DNA of 64,000 bases from Isoetes taiwanensis (GCA_021234155.1 JAJEKV010000004.1:15307059-15371058); one strand, 5' to 3'. Shown: positions 1 through 11,984, numbered from the stretch's first letter. Notes: generated by a model not told the origin, from the letters alone. A program made the numbers and translations.

Positions 1-608
1 TACGCTCACGTATTGCTGTACAATTTACTTGGTGAAATTCCCAAGTCAATCCCATGCTAGATGCAAAACATGGCTACCAAGTACTTGAAGTCGCCCATGC
101 TCTTTTAAACAAGTTTTCCCTTTTCCTCGTTGCATGCATGTCCTTTTATATCTCTTACCCCCTCAGTACTTCAAAGATTTCTTCTAATCAAGACGTAGGA
201 TAATGCTTTTAGAAAACAAACAACAAAAACTAGACCCGCTTTTTATTTCACCACATATCATACAAACTAGGTAGTAATCAAAGGAAAAAAATATAGAATC
301 CTAATTTTTTGTATAATTTTGTTCGTGTGTTTGGTGCAACTGCTTATCGCCCATAATCCAAAGTAAAAAAGTAAACCTAATATGACGAAATAACAAGTGT
401 ACAATTGCAAGTGTGAAATTTTAAAATGGATTTCCAAGTGTGGAGTTGAACCACCTAATGCAAATCCAAAGCAGTTTCAATAATGTCACTAGCGTAAAGT
501 TGGCTGCAAAAACTAGATGCACCTAAAACCTCAAGCTTAAAGTTTAGAAAAATTTCTCATTATTAAATTCCAAATTATGGAAGCTTCATATCATGTGCCA
601 TTTTAGCT

Positions 609-842
609 TTATGAGCCAAAAAGATACAATGTGAAAAAATAAAACGTAACATACTCTTTTTTCATGTGATCTTTTCTCGATTCCTTTTCCCATGTACTCA
701 TGGATATCCGCTGTTTGTCTATTGATTCCCTTTTAATGCTTCTAACCATTTGTCCTGTATCATTTGAAGTTTGCCGCTCGCTGAGATCAGCTCCTCTTTG
801 AATTCTTTCCACTTTTGCTGCACTATCTGCTAAAGTAAGCAT
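609..842 (-). CDS. Possible coiled-coil exon, unrecognised
   Basis: An open minus-strand stretch rich in Lys, Glu, Arg and Gln. A neighbouring frame (around 800-720) also reads as a Lys/Glu/Gln-rich helix (QQKWKEFKEELISASGKLQ), so the true frame is uncertain. It lies downstream, on the same strand, of the recombinase-like gene at 2583-4044 and may be a 3' exon of that gene or of a separate one. No family is recognised and no splice borders were assigned. A chance open frame remains possible. Confidence 0.22.
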   Translation of the reverse strand: MLTLADSAAKVERIQRGADLSERQTSNDTGQMVRSIKRESIDKQRISMSTWEKESRKDHMKKEYVTFYFFTLYLFGS

Positions 843-1699
843 TTACAACCGCATCTCGAAAAGCTTCCATCATTTATGCGTATTGTCTCACAAAAAGCTC
901 TTCCATATCAACAAACAAAAAAGTCCTTTATCACAAATAAACCTTTAAAGATTGCGGATCCACAAGTGCAAACATAGTACCTCATCATTTATCCGCTTTT
1001 CTTTCATTTCCGGTTCATGAGCATGGATGCTTTTAGCATTTCCACGCATATTATGGCAAAAACAAATCGAACATCATAAACAAATCAAACATCATCAGCT
1101 TCTATAATAAACTTGTAGAAAAATGCCTAGTGTGGTGAATGCCGTGATTATTAAGGACAACGGGATGATAATCTTTGCTTAACCAAGATAAAACGGCACA
1201 GGACCTAGGAAGCCCGGCTCAAATGAGGAAAAACAAGAAAAATGATTTGTAAGTTACAACCTCCACTAAAAAAATGATGGCTTTGCCTTCCTTCTCGTGA
1301 CAAGCAAAAGATACTTCGCAATCGGGCATTCACGACTTTGCATATTGCCATGTTGAGATCCCTTTTTCTTGTCATTGGCCCATTACCCATCATGATTAGG
1401 GTAGATTTATCCGCTGAGGGCCCAGCTGACCCAGAGAGCACGCAAGATGACAAGATGCTCCCAAATCTGGCTAGAAGATTGAGATTGCAAAGGTTCCGTA
1501 GAAATTACCTTTTATTGCCACGATACCGCCAAGTAACATAAGATCGAAAAACATTGTTTAGAAGTTACATAACATAACATTGCATTGTTAATGGTGTTGT
1601 CCTAACCTACCAACATAACTCAAACAATGCATTAGAAAATGAGGAGGATAGCCATTTGGAAAAAATATAAACATAATTTCATATTACCTCCTGCGGGTA

Positions 1700-2092
1700 T
1701 ATTTTTTGTAGCGATGAAAGCTTGGCTTCCTCGCAAGCATACAAGTACTTTTAAGATGTTGAACTCGGATGCCACTTGCAATGCAAGCCGTTCGGCTTCA
1801 TCTTTATCTTCACTAAATTGATTGAAGATTACGAGTAGTTTGAAAGTTCCCCATCGATATTTCCTTTTGTAACTTCAACCTATCTTCCTCCAGTTTTTGC
1901 ACCTCCTCGCGTGAGTGAATTATTCTCACCCTTCGACTTGAACTTCACCTTGTAAACTAGCTTTTCATTCTCAATGTTTTCTTTTTCAACAAGTGCCTCT
2001 TTGTAACCTTTCAAAAGAGGTCCGTTTTCACCGCCTCGATCGGTGGACGCATCCTTTCGAACCTTTGACCAAGACATTGTGGGTCGTAGCAC
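1700..2092 (-). CDS. Coiled-coil-like exon(s), partial and frameshifted
   Basis: Read on the minus strand, this stretch gives a Lys/Glu-rich polypeptide (…GYKEALVEKENIENEKL…) that after a frameshift continues as EEVQKLEEDRLKLQKEIS and then DEAERLALQVASEFNI. The heptad-like spacing suggests a coiled coil. A GT donor-like site (gag|gtaata) follows near 1690. It lies about 0.5 kb downstream of the tyrosine-recombinase-like exons on the same strand, so it could be the C-terminal part of that gene or a second gene of the same element. No family is recognised; the call rests on composition and on continuity across frames. Confidence 0.33.
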
Positions 2093-2481
2093 TCATCTCA
2101 TCGGACATCTTCTTGATTTCCTCCTCATTTCAATTTTGTTGTGATGTGGACCGTTAAACATGCAAAATCATTGTGAAGAAGGATAAGGCATACCTAGAGT
2201 CTTCCATATTTCTATATTTTCGTAGTCCAACCTCGTATCAAGTTGAGAAAATGATCCATTTCCAACATCATCATCGTTTCCAAATTTTATACCAGGTCGG
2301 TTCCTAAATGAGCATGTGCCAATGAAGTTGCCGATGCGATTCCGCTAGCTTTGTTTAGAGCCACCGCCCACCAACAGTGACCTAACATTTTACAGCCAAT
2401 CCTAAGTTTTTAGTCTGAACCCAAAGATATCCTAGGGATATTCTAGCATATACCTAGGATATGCCAAAAGCCCACATAAAC

Positions 2482-2512
2482 AAGGGTTTGCCCCCTAGGG
2501 CAACCCAAAAAA
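2482..2512. repeat. Hairpin motif shared with 22800-22832
   Basis: A near-palindrome of the form AAGGGTTTGCCCC-CTAGGG-CAACCC followed by an A-run. A closely similar copy lies at 22800-22832. Both sit in introns or just downstream of exons of minus-strand genes and both neighbour palindromic ATATCC/TAGG-type sequence. It may be part of a small inverted-repeat element. Confidence 0.55.
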
Positions 2513-2582
2513 GATTAAAACATTACCTCTACAAGAACTAACTATAAAACAAAAATAAAACAAATTAAATAACTACAAAATA

Positions 2583-4044
2583 CCTTTGAAATGCCTCCTC
2601 AGATCGGGCGATGCCCCCAGAATCTATGCCAATATTAATATGTACACCATTTCATGACGACCTAGAAACTAAGTGGTCATTCGTCCCCTCTTTCCAACGA
2701 AAGCACCATCGACCCTATAATCTTCATCATATATTTTAACCATTGCGACATCTTACGTCCTTGACCCTATGCTTTACATTATACCATGCCTACACAACCA
2801 AAAAATAATTTCAGTAAATAGAAATCGTAAAACAATTTAAATCGGAAATTCAGAGGGAAACTACTCTACCGCCTTCATTGGCTAAACAATTGCTTGTTTG
2901 AACAACCATCCTCCCTCATCAAGACTGCGGTATCTGGATAGTGGCGAAAGAATTGTTTGAAGGTAACAATGACATCATCTTCATAAACACGTAAGAGGCA
3001 TCCAAATTGTTCTTCTTGGTACCTATCCATGCTCACGTCATATTGCTTTGAAAGTCTCTCATTATATTCCACAAACTCCTTTCCATTTTACGCCTATCTG
3101 AAAATCTCCTACCTTGAACCTTCTAACTCTTCCGGCCTCTAATTGCAAATGCGGATACAAAGAAAACAAGAATCCTCTTTTGCAGACCAACGAATGCTCT
3201 ATTCCATGGTCGACATCGGAAAAAGTGCTTGCTCATTTGCAAAAGAAATCTCATCTACTTTCTTTCTTTTCTTACAAATCCCGGTGTCAACCGTGACCTT
3301 CTCATTGTAAAGAACACATGAAGCCTTGCTCGCGTGAACGTAAAGACTATATTTAATATGGAATGGAAATTCTTCCACACCAGTTTCTGCAATCCTGCGC
3401 TCCTGCTGCCGTCGAATCATCACTCCAAATCTTCTAAACAAATCTTGAAGTCTGAAAAAAGAAATGTCAGAATTATATAAGCAACTGAATTAATTGACCA
3501 GAATAATACAACTAAATTAATTGACCAGAATGCAAAGGAAATTGAATTAAATATTTTTTACTTACGTTTCAGATGGGAACATCGATCCATCTAGCTTGAC
3601 AACTTGAAGCATGAACAACTCCAACATGTCTGCGAACTCCTTTAAAGGCAATTCTTCAACTTTCTTATCAGTAGCAATCTTTGAATGGACTCTCCAACTG
3701 CCAAAGCCGTCTCCTTGCCGGTGAATTTTGCCTCAGACTTGCTAATCCCTCCGCTATGAACTTCTTGCAACAAATCATTATCTAATTCCAGAAAAGGAAC
3801 TGCTGGTGCTTTCCCCGAATTCTCCTTCTCACTTTCACATGGAACAAGCACACTTAGATGCCCATTACATTCAGCTTCTTCGAGATATTTGGTAATTGCC
3901 TCCTCACAAAACTCATCTTCAAAGCTACCATCTTAGATCTCCGCAGTTAGTTATATCACACTGAGTGGAAATTTCTGAACTACCACCAACCTTGGAGATA
4001 TATGCGAGATCAAAGCTTGGTTTAGAACTTTGACTCGAATCCAT
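2583..4044 (-). pseudogene. Crypton-type tyrosine recombinase-like gene, spliced, frameshifted
   Basis: The proposed start is the ATG at 4044 (MDSSQSSKPSFDLAYISKVG). Exon 1 ends at a gtaagt donor (3565-3560) and exon 2 begins after ttttttcag at 3451; the junction stays in frame, giving KLDGSMFPSETLQDLFRRFG. That pattern (K.DG..(F/Y)P..TL..L) matches the N-terminal core-binding domain of Crypton and ZMYM/QRICH1-type (DUF3504) recombinases. It is followed by ISFANEQALF, a hydrophobic helix, then FAIRGR and, after a frameshift, RRFKVGDFQIGVKW. These resemble the catalytic Arg-I segment (LRG..E.R.L....F) of this family. VEYNERLSKQYD then corresponds to the usual (E)Y.ER.SKT stretch. A third exon (about 2790-2583) gives FVGKRGRMTT and EEAFQRY, possible but weak counterparts of the second Arg/His box and the nucleophilic Tyr. 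At least four frameshifts or stops (about 3930, 3690, 3200, 3130) indicate a pseudogene or a poor consensus. Family identity is inferred from motifs only. Confidence 0.68.
3488..3531. repeat. 27-bp-period direct repeat in intron
   Basis: AATTAATTGACCAGAAT occurs twice (3488-3504, 3515-3531) inside the intron between recombinase exons 1 and 2. Confidence 0.7.
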
Positions 4045-5870
4045 GCCGCGAAGCCTCCGGCCAAAGATGCTCGTAAACTCCTAATAACACATACCGTAAT
4101 CCAACTAGTAGATAGAATTCCATCATCCAACCTCCGTAATCTTCCGCTACCATATTTTTCCCTGTATAAGAAAATAAAAACACGATAAGAACCTCAAGAT
4201 CACAAATGACGCATGCGCGGACACTAAAATCTACAATAACTTAATCTTTTATACCTTATATCCTCGGGACAAGCTCCCTAGGTGTTGTCTTCCCCCACGA
4301 ATCTTCGCAAGAAATACAACTAAAAATCGCGATCAATCGGGTTTGATCGGCCAATGATAAAAAAATACGCTAAAAGACTTGCATGCGACGCGCCATTCTT
4401 CAAAAAACTTGCATGTAGACCCCTTTTACCTTCGATCTTCAAAATCTTCGATATTCTTACAAATCTTCGCAAGATTCCACACCGGACTGCAAATACAAAA
4501 TAACAAGTTGTTAACAAACCTTTTGGCCGAATACACATTACAGTAAGCATGAGCATCACTAAAAAAACTTGAAGAAACTTCAAAAAAACTAAAAAAACTT
4601 GTGGAATGCTCCCAAAATGCCGGCGCTAACTAAAAATGCAAGCAAGAATGCTTTCGAGACCTTGAGGCCTTCCCCGCCCAAAAATCGCGCCCGCCTGGTT
4701 CGCCTTTGCCGGCCAAAACAGAGGTAACAAAAAAAAAAAAGAACATAGTTCTTCGTTGGTGTGCCACGCAGATGACACACGTGAAGTGCCGGCACATAAA
4801 GGTAATGTCCTTTGCCGACGATAACGGAGGTGTCAGCGCCGAGGGCTCAGCGCCGTCGCTTTCCACCTCTAGAATGTCGCAGTAAAGGACATCTCCTATA
4901 CAAAATATTTTTGATTTGAACTTTTTTTTTTCGGAATGGCTCAACCTTGGGTGTCACGCGTTCTCCTCGTTCTCCAAAGCCTAGCCTATCCACGTGTCCA
5001 GAAAATCTACTTGGACCTTTATTTATTTATTTATTATACGGTAGCTTTTGATCTAGGGAAAGGAACGGCCTTGAAAATTTGTTCTCTCGTGTCCTTTCAA
5101 AACGCAACGCTGGGCCATTGCTTCTAGTCCAAGTATAAAAGTACCCCTCGTCGGACTTGAAGATCTATTTTTGCTGCAAGTCAAAATCTAGCAATACCAA
5201 TGAAGGCTTTCATCGTTTTGTTCTGGCCATCAAGTTCCATTTTCAGCTTTTAGATCGATTTTTAGAGGTTTGAATGTTGTTTATGGCTTAATTCAATATT
5301 TCTTCCTCAAAAATCTAACATCAGAAATTTTAGAACTAAGTATTTGAAACCGCCCAAGCCTTGCAGAAGAAAACCGTTTCTTGGTGACAGGAACAAACCG
5401 GTTCCTAGTGACACAAAGTCTATTAATGGTGGTCTCAAAGTTCTACAATTTTATTTTTCCTCTAATATCTCAGGGGTTTCTGGCTCTTGTCTTTAGACAT
5501 TTCTTAACCCTAGACTTTATTCTGGTATTCTCCAAAGCACAAACTGGGTGGAGACCATAAATAATGCCTCAAGCATTGGCCATGCTTCTAATTTGATTGC
5601 TTTCTTTTGCTTGAGAATTTGGTTGATGATAAGATGGGCTACTATTCACTTTTCCTTATATCATTGGCATTGATAATAGGAAAAGAAGCGGCAAAACCAT
5701 TCTCTTCAATGGATCTCTTTCTCAAAATTCCAATTCTCAAAATTCCAAGCTCAATTTTGGGGCTGGTTAAGACCATTAGTGTAATTTCATAAGTCAGACA
5801 TGACAAATTCATGCACTGGTTTAAGTTTTGAAGATGTTGGCAGAAATGGAATCTCAAATGTTGCATATAG
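4045..5870. other. Intergenic, no gene recognised
   Basis: The stretch holds the 5' flank of the minus-strand recombinase-like gene and AT-rich DNA, including a short TTTA microsatellite near 5023-5036. Open frames here are short and lack recognisable motifs. Confidence 0.5.
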
Positions 5871-5989
5871 ATTTCCTTTCCCTTCCATGCTAACGACGAT
5901 ATTTGGAGTAGCAGACTGTTTTCTTCACACGGAAGCTCAAAGGTAAGCAAGCAGTTTGAGCATGTCAGATTTAAGATTACTTCTCTTCT

Positions 5990-6905
5990 AAATCAATATT
6001 GTAATACAAAAGCTCCTCCAGAGGGCAAGTTGATACATTCCTACATTTTGCAATACAGAAATAAAATTGATTTCAGATTCTTGCAAAATCTCCTCATGCT
6101 CATGTATGGTAAAAGCGGAGTTGTTTGGAATGCAAGGCATGTTTTTGACATTATAATCAATAGGAACATATACCCCTGGAATATTTTGCTTGTTGTTTAT
6201 GGCCACAGAGGTATACTGCATGATACTTAGGAACTGTTTGTAGGAGTACTAAATAAGAATTTAGTTTCCTGAACTCTATGATTGCAGCATATGCCCAGCA
6301 TGGAGACTCAAAAAAAGCCATTCAACTCTTCCAACAAATGCAACTACACGGATTGAGCCATAACAGTGTTACTCTTATCAGTGTCCTTGATATCTGCAGA
6401 TTAGGTGGCCTTAGGAATATCTCAGATTATTGGCACTGATTCAGAGTCTGATTGGTCCTTGCTACCGCACTTACTCAATGCTTATGGTTATTATGCATGT
6501 CTGGATGAAGCATTGGAAGTCTTTATGAGAATCTTAACATGTAATGTTGTGTCTCCTCGACTGCCATAATTTTAGAACATGTTCAAAATGGGTATGATAA
6601 GGAAGCTCCTAAACTTTTCTGGATAATGCAGCATGATTGCAACGATTTTGGATGCATGTTCTGTTCAAACTAACATGACTAAAGGAAAAAGGATTCATGC
6701 TTGTAGCTTCTTCTCTTATCGATTTTTATGTGGGAAGCTTAAGTGCATAGATAATGCATGCTTGATATTTCATAATGTCTTCGAGCAAAATGTTGTTCTA
6801 AAAACTGCTATGCTTGTTGCATTTGCGGAATGTGGAAAGTTGGAAAGTTCATGGTCCATGTTTGAGCACCAGAAAGTAGGGGCATGTTGTCTAGTTTTCT
6901 TTAGT
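5990..6905 (+). pseudogene. Pentatricopeptide-repeat (PLS-class) protein, degenerate
   Basis: Several PPR motifs are readable in order across shifting frames. First come PPEGKLIHSYILQ and LLMLMYGKSGVVWNARHVFD, then LNSMIAAYAQHGDSKKAIQL followed by QLHGLSHNSVTLISVLDIC, then ATILDACSVQTNMTKGKRIH and CIDNACLIFHNVFEQNVV. These are the P, L and S motif signatures of land-plant organellar RNA-binding PPR proteins, whose family role is site-specific RNA editing, splicing or stabilisation in chloroplasts and mitochondria. At least three frameshifts and several in-frame stops break the array. No start, transit peptide or C-terminal E/DYW domain was found, so only a central fragment survives. Weaker coding-like sequence extends back to about 5600. 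It is flanked by transposon sequence and is probably dead. Confidence 0.78.
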
Positions 6906-7518
6906 TTGTCATGGCAGGTGTAAACACATGAAAACGTGGGTGCATACATGCGCCTGTCAAGCATATAATATTAAAGGTCAGAAAGCTTCCATCCTTCCAC
7001 TATATGGTTTTTCATATCCTCAGAACAGATTCAAGGTTGTCTCTCCACTACAATTGCTTCTTTGTTCTTGTCAAAATTGTGTAATGAAAGAAATTTGCAT
7101 AATGGTGGTCATTTTGGAATGCAAAGCCTGCTTTTCTTGTTTAATCTTATCATAGCATAATTTGATACTAATGGTTATCTTTCAGTGCACATGCGTCTAG
7201 ATTGAGAACCAGCAAGTTCTATGGCAATTTCTAGTGTGCTGGCTTTTAAATGGCAATTACACAGCTTATGGATTTTCATTTGTCAACACAGAGGTATGCC
7301 AGTCTGTATGTCTCTCAAGTTGTTGCATAGCTTCAGTGCGTCAAATAAGAAGGAATGATTTGAACTCGATGGACCAGCAGATGACTACGACTCTATTCAT
7401 TATTAGAATTTGAAGGACCAAAACATTCCCCATTCCTCTGATGTTGGGCACTGGCACATTGTATAGTATAGTGCTCTAGTGAGAATTGGGCAGTGACCAC
7501 TTAGGACAACAATGGTAG

Positions 7519-8342
7519 TCAATCCACATTTTGATCTACATGCTTTAGAATAATTTGCTGATGTATTGCAGAATCAAGACTTCTATATGAAAATGCAACA
7601 TTTTGTATCTCTAATGTGGCTACGCATCGCTCTAAGATGTAGAAAACGAGAATAATTGCCCAAAGGATATGGAGGTAAAACCAACCAGGGTCAAACCTTT
7701 TGAATGGAGGCAATGTCCGCACACATAGCTCCAAGGATGAGAGGAATCCCCAAGAAACCGTGTGGCTAAAAATCCATGAGTATTTTTAAGATCTTGTCTA
7801 GGAAACATCTATAGTTCCATAGCTATCTCATTCAGTAAGAGAATGCTATGCTGGAGCATCACCATTTACTGTGCTACCTCTGTTCCATAAATGGTACAAC
7901 TTGCTAGGAGCGCTGCTGAAACTCAATTTAGCATAGAATTTCATATTTGTCCCATTGATTTCTACAGCAGAATTCAACACTATGAACACATTGCCATTCG
8001 AAGGATGTGGAGTTGTGCCTGAGTTTTGACTACTTGTAAGTTGATATTCAAATACATAACTTCCCGTTGAATTGCTGAAGGCCAGCCATCTGTCCTTCTG
8101 TGCTAGGATGAATTCCCAATCCTATCCATCCTCCTGATGTTGAAGCAGTGCTTGTAAATCCTATTTCCAGTATAGTGCCAGTTCTAATACAAGCCAATTC
8201 TGCTTCTTGTTTCGCCAGACTAGAGCAATTTGAAAATGTTTTTATTTGAGCCGCTAAATGTGATCCATCTAGCACCCCTTTGCACTTGAACTGACAACCC
8301 AACTACAATCACAAATGCTAGCACCAAACTACAAAATATATT
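7519..8342 (-). pseudogene. DOMON / cytochrome b561-domain protein, degenerate
   Basis: The likely start is the ATG at 8342, giving a signal peptide (MNIFCSLVLAFVIVVGLS). After a frameshift comes a DOMON domain: CSSLAKQEAELA, then LEIGFTSTASTSGGWIGLGI and HPSTEGQMAG, matching the GW..W.(I/L)NP.G..M.G signature. After a stop, a further DOMON strand region is readable (FIVLNSAVEINGTNMKFYAK, then LYHLWNRGSTVNGDAPASHS), matching the family's W..G..V.G..P..H segment. The linker and first cytochrome b561 helices follow: SWGFLSSLELCVRTLPPFKR then FDPGWFYLHILWAIILVFYI. Plant members (AIR12/CYBDOM class) are secreted or plasma-membrane ascorbate-reducible electron-transfer proteins. Four or more breaks occur, and the later b561 helices and most haem-ligating histidines are not recovered. 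It abuts transposon-like repeat at about 8345 and is probably a decayed gene fragment. Confidence 0.75.
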
Positions 8343-8347
8343 CATTT

Positions 8348-8378
8348 CTAGGATGGGTCCTAAGACACAACAAGTGGC
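8348..8378. repeat. 31-bp direct repeat, copy 1
   Basis: CTAGGATGGGTCCTAAGACA and the following 11 bases recur almost exactly at 9084-9114, 736 bp away. The copies flank purine-rich non-coding DNA and may mark the edge of an element inserted next to the DOMON gene. Confidence 0.65.
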
Positions 8379-8930
8379 CAGTGAAGTGGTGTTCTCATTG
8401 AGCTTTGTAAAAACGAGTACACAATTGGTTCCCCCATGAGGTAGAACTATGAAAAAAAAGAACTCGAAATTTTGAGTGTTCAAACTAGACAATCACCGAG
8501 CACAAAGAGAAAAAATATGATGTTTCAAACCAATCGGCCCTTGATGTAAAAAAAAGGGGTGAGATGATATCAAAGGAAGACGATCGATGCCCAACGTCCC
8601 AGAATGAAGTTCCCCTCGGGCTACCGGGCTTTGTGGACCGCGAGCCCTGCAATTGACACGAAAAAAGGGGACCTGGACAACATAACCCATTAGACGTTAG
8701 AAGTGAAACATGGCGGGACTGATGCCAGATATGACAGAAAAAACAACTCCTGAGGCCGCAGGCCACGCCGAGAATATCACTGGCCGACCAACCTAAGAAG
8801 AAGAAAAAAGCCAAAATTTAATGACCGGTTGGTATTACCAGAGGCAACAAAGCCAATACCGAGAATGAATAAAGAGACCAAATAAACCATCAAGCCACGA
8901 AAACCGACCGAGAGGGAGGAGGCGGGAAAC

Positions 8931-9070
8931 CGTAGAGGCGACCGAACCAGGGGAGAAAAGCCCAAGGAGAACGCCGCAATAGCCAAAGAAAAGGAAAATG
9001 GACTATACAAAGGGGAAGGAGTAGGGCGCCCCCATCCAGTGAATGGCTGCTCCTATTGCTAGCACAATAG
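8931..9070 (-). repeat. Terminal-type repeat, partner of 22006-22142
   Basis: About 140 bp matching 22006-22142. Shared blocks include GTAGAGGCGACC, AGCCCAAGGAGAAC, TAGCCAAAGAAAAGGAAAAT and GGCGCCCCCATCCA. It is a candidate LTR fragment of the purine-rich element. Confidence 0.65.
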
Positions 9071-9083
9071 AACTCAAGCATTC

Positions 9084-9114
9084 CTAGGATGGGTCCTAAG
9101 ACACAACAAGTGGC
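9084..9114. repeat. 31-bp direct repeat, copy 2
   Basis: Second copy of the 8348-8378 repeat. It lies immediately right of the 8931-9070 terminal-type repeat. Confidence 0.65.
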
Positions 9115-11984
9115 TGATAGAAGAGGAACCTACCTCAAAGACCAAGGTATAGATACAATGAGGCGCCCCTAACGCTGGGAAGAATATAGCTTGAATGGGA
9201 GGAGGCAGAGCCAACGCCCATGGAATGGACAATGTCCGAAGGGACGGAACGATGGGTGCAAACGCCCGCAGGCTCCAAGCCGATAAAGACGAAAAGACTC
9301 AAACCACCGTGAGCGGGCAACGCGATATGAAAACGGGCGGGGAGGAAGCTAATGAACAAAAAAAGTGGGCCAGCACGGGACGGCGGGGTCAAAGGTGCGA
9401 AAACCACGTGCGCACAAAACGCGTAAAGAAATATCACCGACATGAGGGGAGAAAAGGTGCGCGAGCAATGAGGACTTCCCCGACCGGTAGAGCTTGGTCG
9501 CGACTTCTGATTTGCTGGATAAACAACCGACATGATCGGAAAAAAGAAAGATCGTACAACACGTGATGCAAGGCCCGAGATAATGAAGGAAACCAAAAGC
9601 AGATGGTGACAAGGCATGCTTTCATAATACTATGCCAATGGGTCAGGTGGACGGCAAGCATGAAATGTGATTTTGCTTAACGTGGAGCCGCAGCCAATGG
9701 TAGACGACCCGAATGAATATTACGGACACGCAAATGCCGGACTAACTAAGGCAGGAAGGGCGCAGAGCAAGGAGACTCGAAGTTGACCTGCCATGAAAAA
9801 AAGCGAGAAGTTAAAAGTAATTTATACCTATGGGAGTTAGGATCACGACGCGCATATACCAACGAGGGAGAAAATGCGCTATTGCACATGTAGGGGAGTA
9901 GGCGTAGCCAGAATCACCGTGGAGCTGCACCCAATGATTAAAGGATAGCCAAAGTAAGAATAACCGCGGTAAGGTAGACGGCGTAACGGATCGAGGACGT
10001 ATTACCAATGCCGAGGCTAAGAAGGGCAAAGAGGATCACGAAGAAAGGTAAGATATCCTCAAAAAAGAGACAAAAAACAAAGAGTCAAAAATCTATAATA
10101 ACTCCTCAACAATCAAACGATGCCAACCAACCTCTAAAATTATCAAATATAACCTAGAACTAAAAAAAGACAAACAACCGACTAGATGAAAAAACAAGAA
10201 AGATCTATTCAATGGAAAAATTACAACGTATAAGGCAAATAATGCTGCATGCTTCCATGAAGAGTCCATGATGCAGAAGAGAGGAAGGGAGTAAGGCATG
10301 TGTGAATTCATGAAAGAAAAAACCGCGATCGCGGAACAAATGGTCGCCAAGAAGAGGAGTCGACAAAGAAGCAACGCCACCAAGCGGCGTAAGGCCAAGC
10401 AAAAACAACTAGTGTAAGCCGTGCTCGCGGAAAGACGCGCGATGCAACACTTCAGAATCAAGGCAGCGGAGGAAAGTAGAAGTTATTGAACAAATGCCAA
10501 TCATAAGATAGCACATCAGGCTTAACCGTGAGGGTAACAATCCTTAGTATTGAAGACCTCGCGCAAGAAGGCATTAGAAGGCAAGCAAAACGACATGCGA
10601 GTGGGGCCCAAATGCATGTTCCCAAGAGGATGAAAACAGAGGGGATATGAAAACTCATCAAAGGTCGGATCTTTGATAGATAATCAGCCCATTTTATTCT
10701 CCAATCGTGGAACCCATACACGCTCCAAATCAATATGATATCATAGCAAAAAATTAGTACTTCTAGAAGCAAAAATGAAGTATCGGAGGTCGCGGAACCG
10801 CCACTGTAATGAAAAAACACATTCGTTATCCCCGCGAAGCTATCACGGATGCAACAAAGAATGCAGCACACCGCTGCAAGATCTAAAAAAGAGCAAAGAG
10901 TTCACGCCAAGTGGAAGATTGGAGGCGAGCATCCGCCGAGAAAACACAAGAGAAGAGAGAAGCCGAGAACCGACATGAAAGCCACCACCATCCCTCATCG
11001 CTAGCATCAAAACTCAAGGTAGATTTGAGCATAGTGGGGGGCCAAACAAGGGCTTTAAATGACGATAACAAATCTCCCAAAGCCGATTTCCCGGACGCAA
11101 GAGGGGACAACAGAGAGGGGTATCCTAAAGGTCAAGATCACGTATCGGAATTGAGGCCCCAAGTCAAGGCAAAACACACAAATGGCCTGTGACTAGGCAC
11201 AGATCGATAAAACCAAGAAACCGGTTAATATGGCGAGGAGTGACATACTAGAGGCCAATCGTGGTAGAACAAAGAGACAAAACCTGCTCCCTTTTAGCCC
11301 TAAAATGCTTAAAGAAACTCTCCCCGTGCATTTACTATGAAGCCTAAAAAGATTGAAGTGGTGAGAGAGACGAAAACGACACTTTTTTCCATGCCAAGAG
11401 AAACCAGCCCACGAAGTCTAATATGACGCTGAACTGAGATTCCTGGGAGGGACTGCATAGAAAACAAAATATCATCGACATAGGGCAAGCAACGACACTC
11501 GACCTCGCTTTAAAACCCAAGTAATCGGGTTTAACTAATTTGGTAAAGACAAAGGGAGCGGAAGCAAGACCAAAGGGAGGACATTAAAGACGAAATCGAC
11601 CTTCGAGCTCAAAACCAAAAAGTGCGGAGGAGGCCGATAGAGACATGGTGATAACTGGGATTTAAGGTCGACCGCAAAGAGAAAATCATTAGGCGCATAT
11701 AAATGTGAAAGCAAACAAGAGACTCATACCTGGAAGAGGGGATTGTCAAGAAAGAGTTCAAACATCGCGTAAGTCAAGGATAAGACGAAACTTGTTCATG
11801 CCTTTGGGGACAACACCCATGGGGGGGCAAAAAGAAAGGGCAGGAGAGGACAGGGACGCAAAGACTTGTACGCTATAAGAGACGAAACGGCCATCGTGGC
11901 AAAAGTTTAGGTGGGCGTACAAAGAAGAGGGTTTGGGGCTAAAAAGCAACAGATGGACTAGAAGATGACCAAGGAGGCGATAAT

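Larger units (their letters stand above)
8490..11984 (-). mobile_element. Non-coding LTR-derivative-like element, left part
   Basis: About 3.5 kb of DNA with a strong purine (A/G) excess on the plus strand. No open frame gives a recognisable protein domain. A terminal-type repeat at 8931-9070 recurs in the same orientation at 22006-22142, so 8490-11984 plus 19147-22142 probably form one element of about 6.4 kb split by the gypsy insertion at 11985-19146. On the minus strand the repeat carries a TATA-like tataGTCC motif followed by a pyrimidine-rich leader, as an LTR would. Long, LTR-flanked, protein-free units fit the LARD (large retrotransposon derivative) concept. The orientation (minus) is inferred. 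Confidence 0.45.

Noticed and set aside
9135-9617. 160-codon minus-strand ORF
   Set aside because: Same strand-composition artefact; overlapping frames on both strands are also open.
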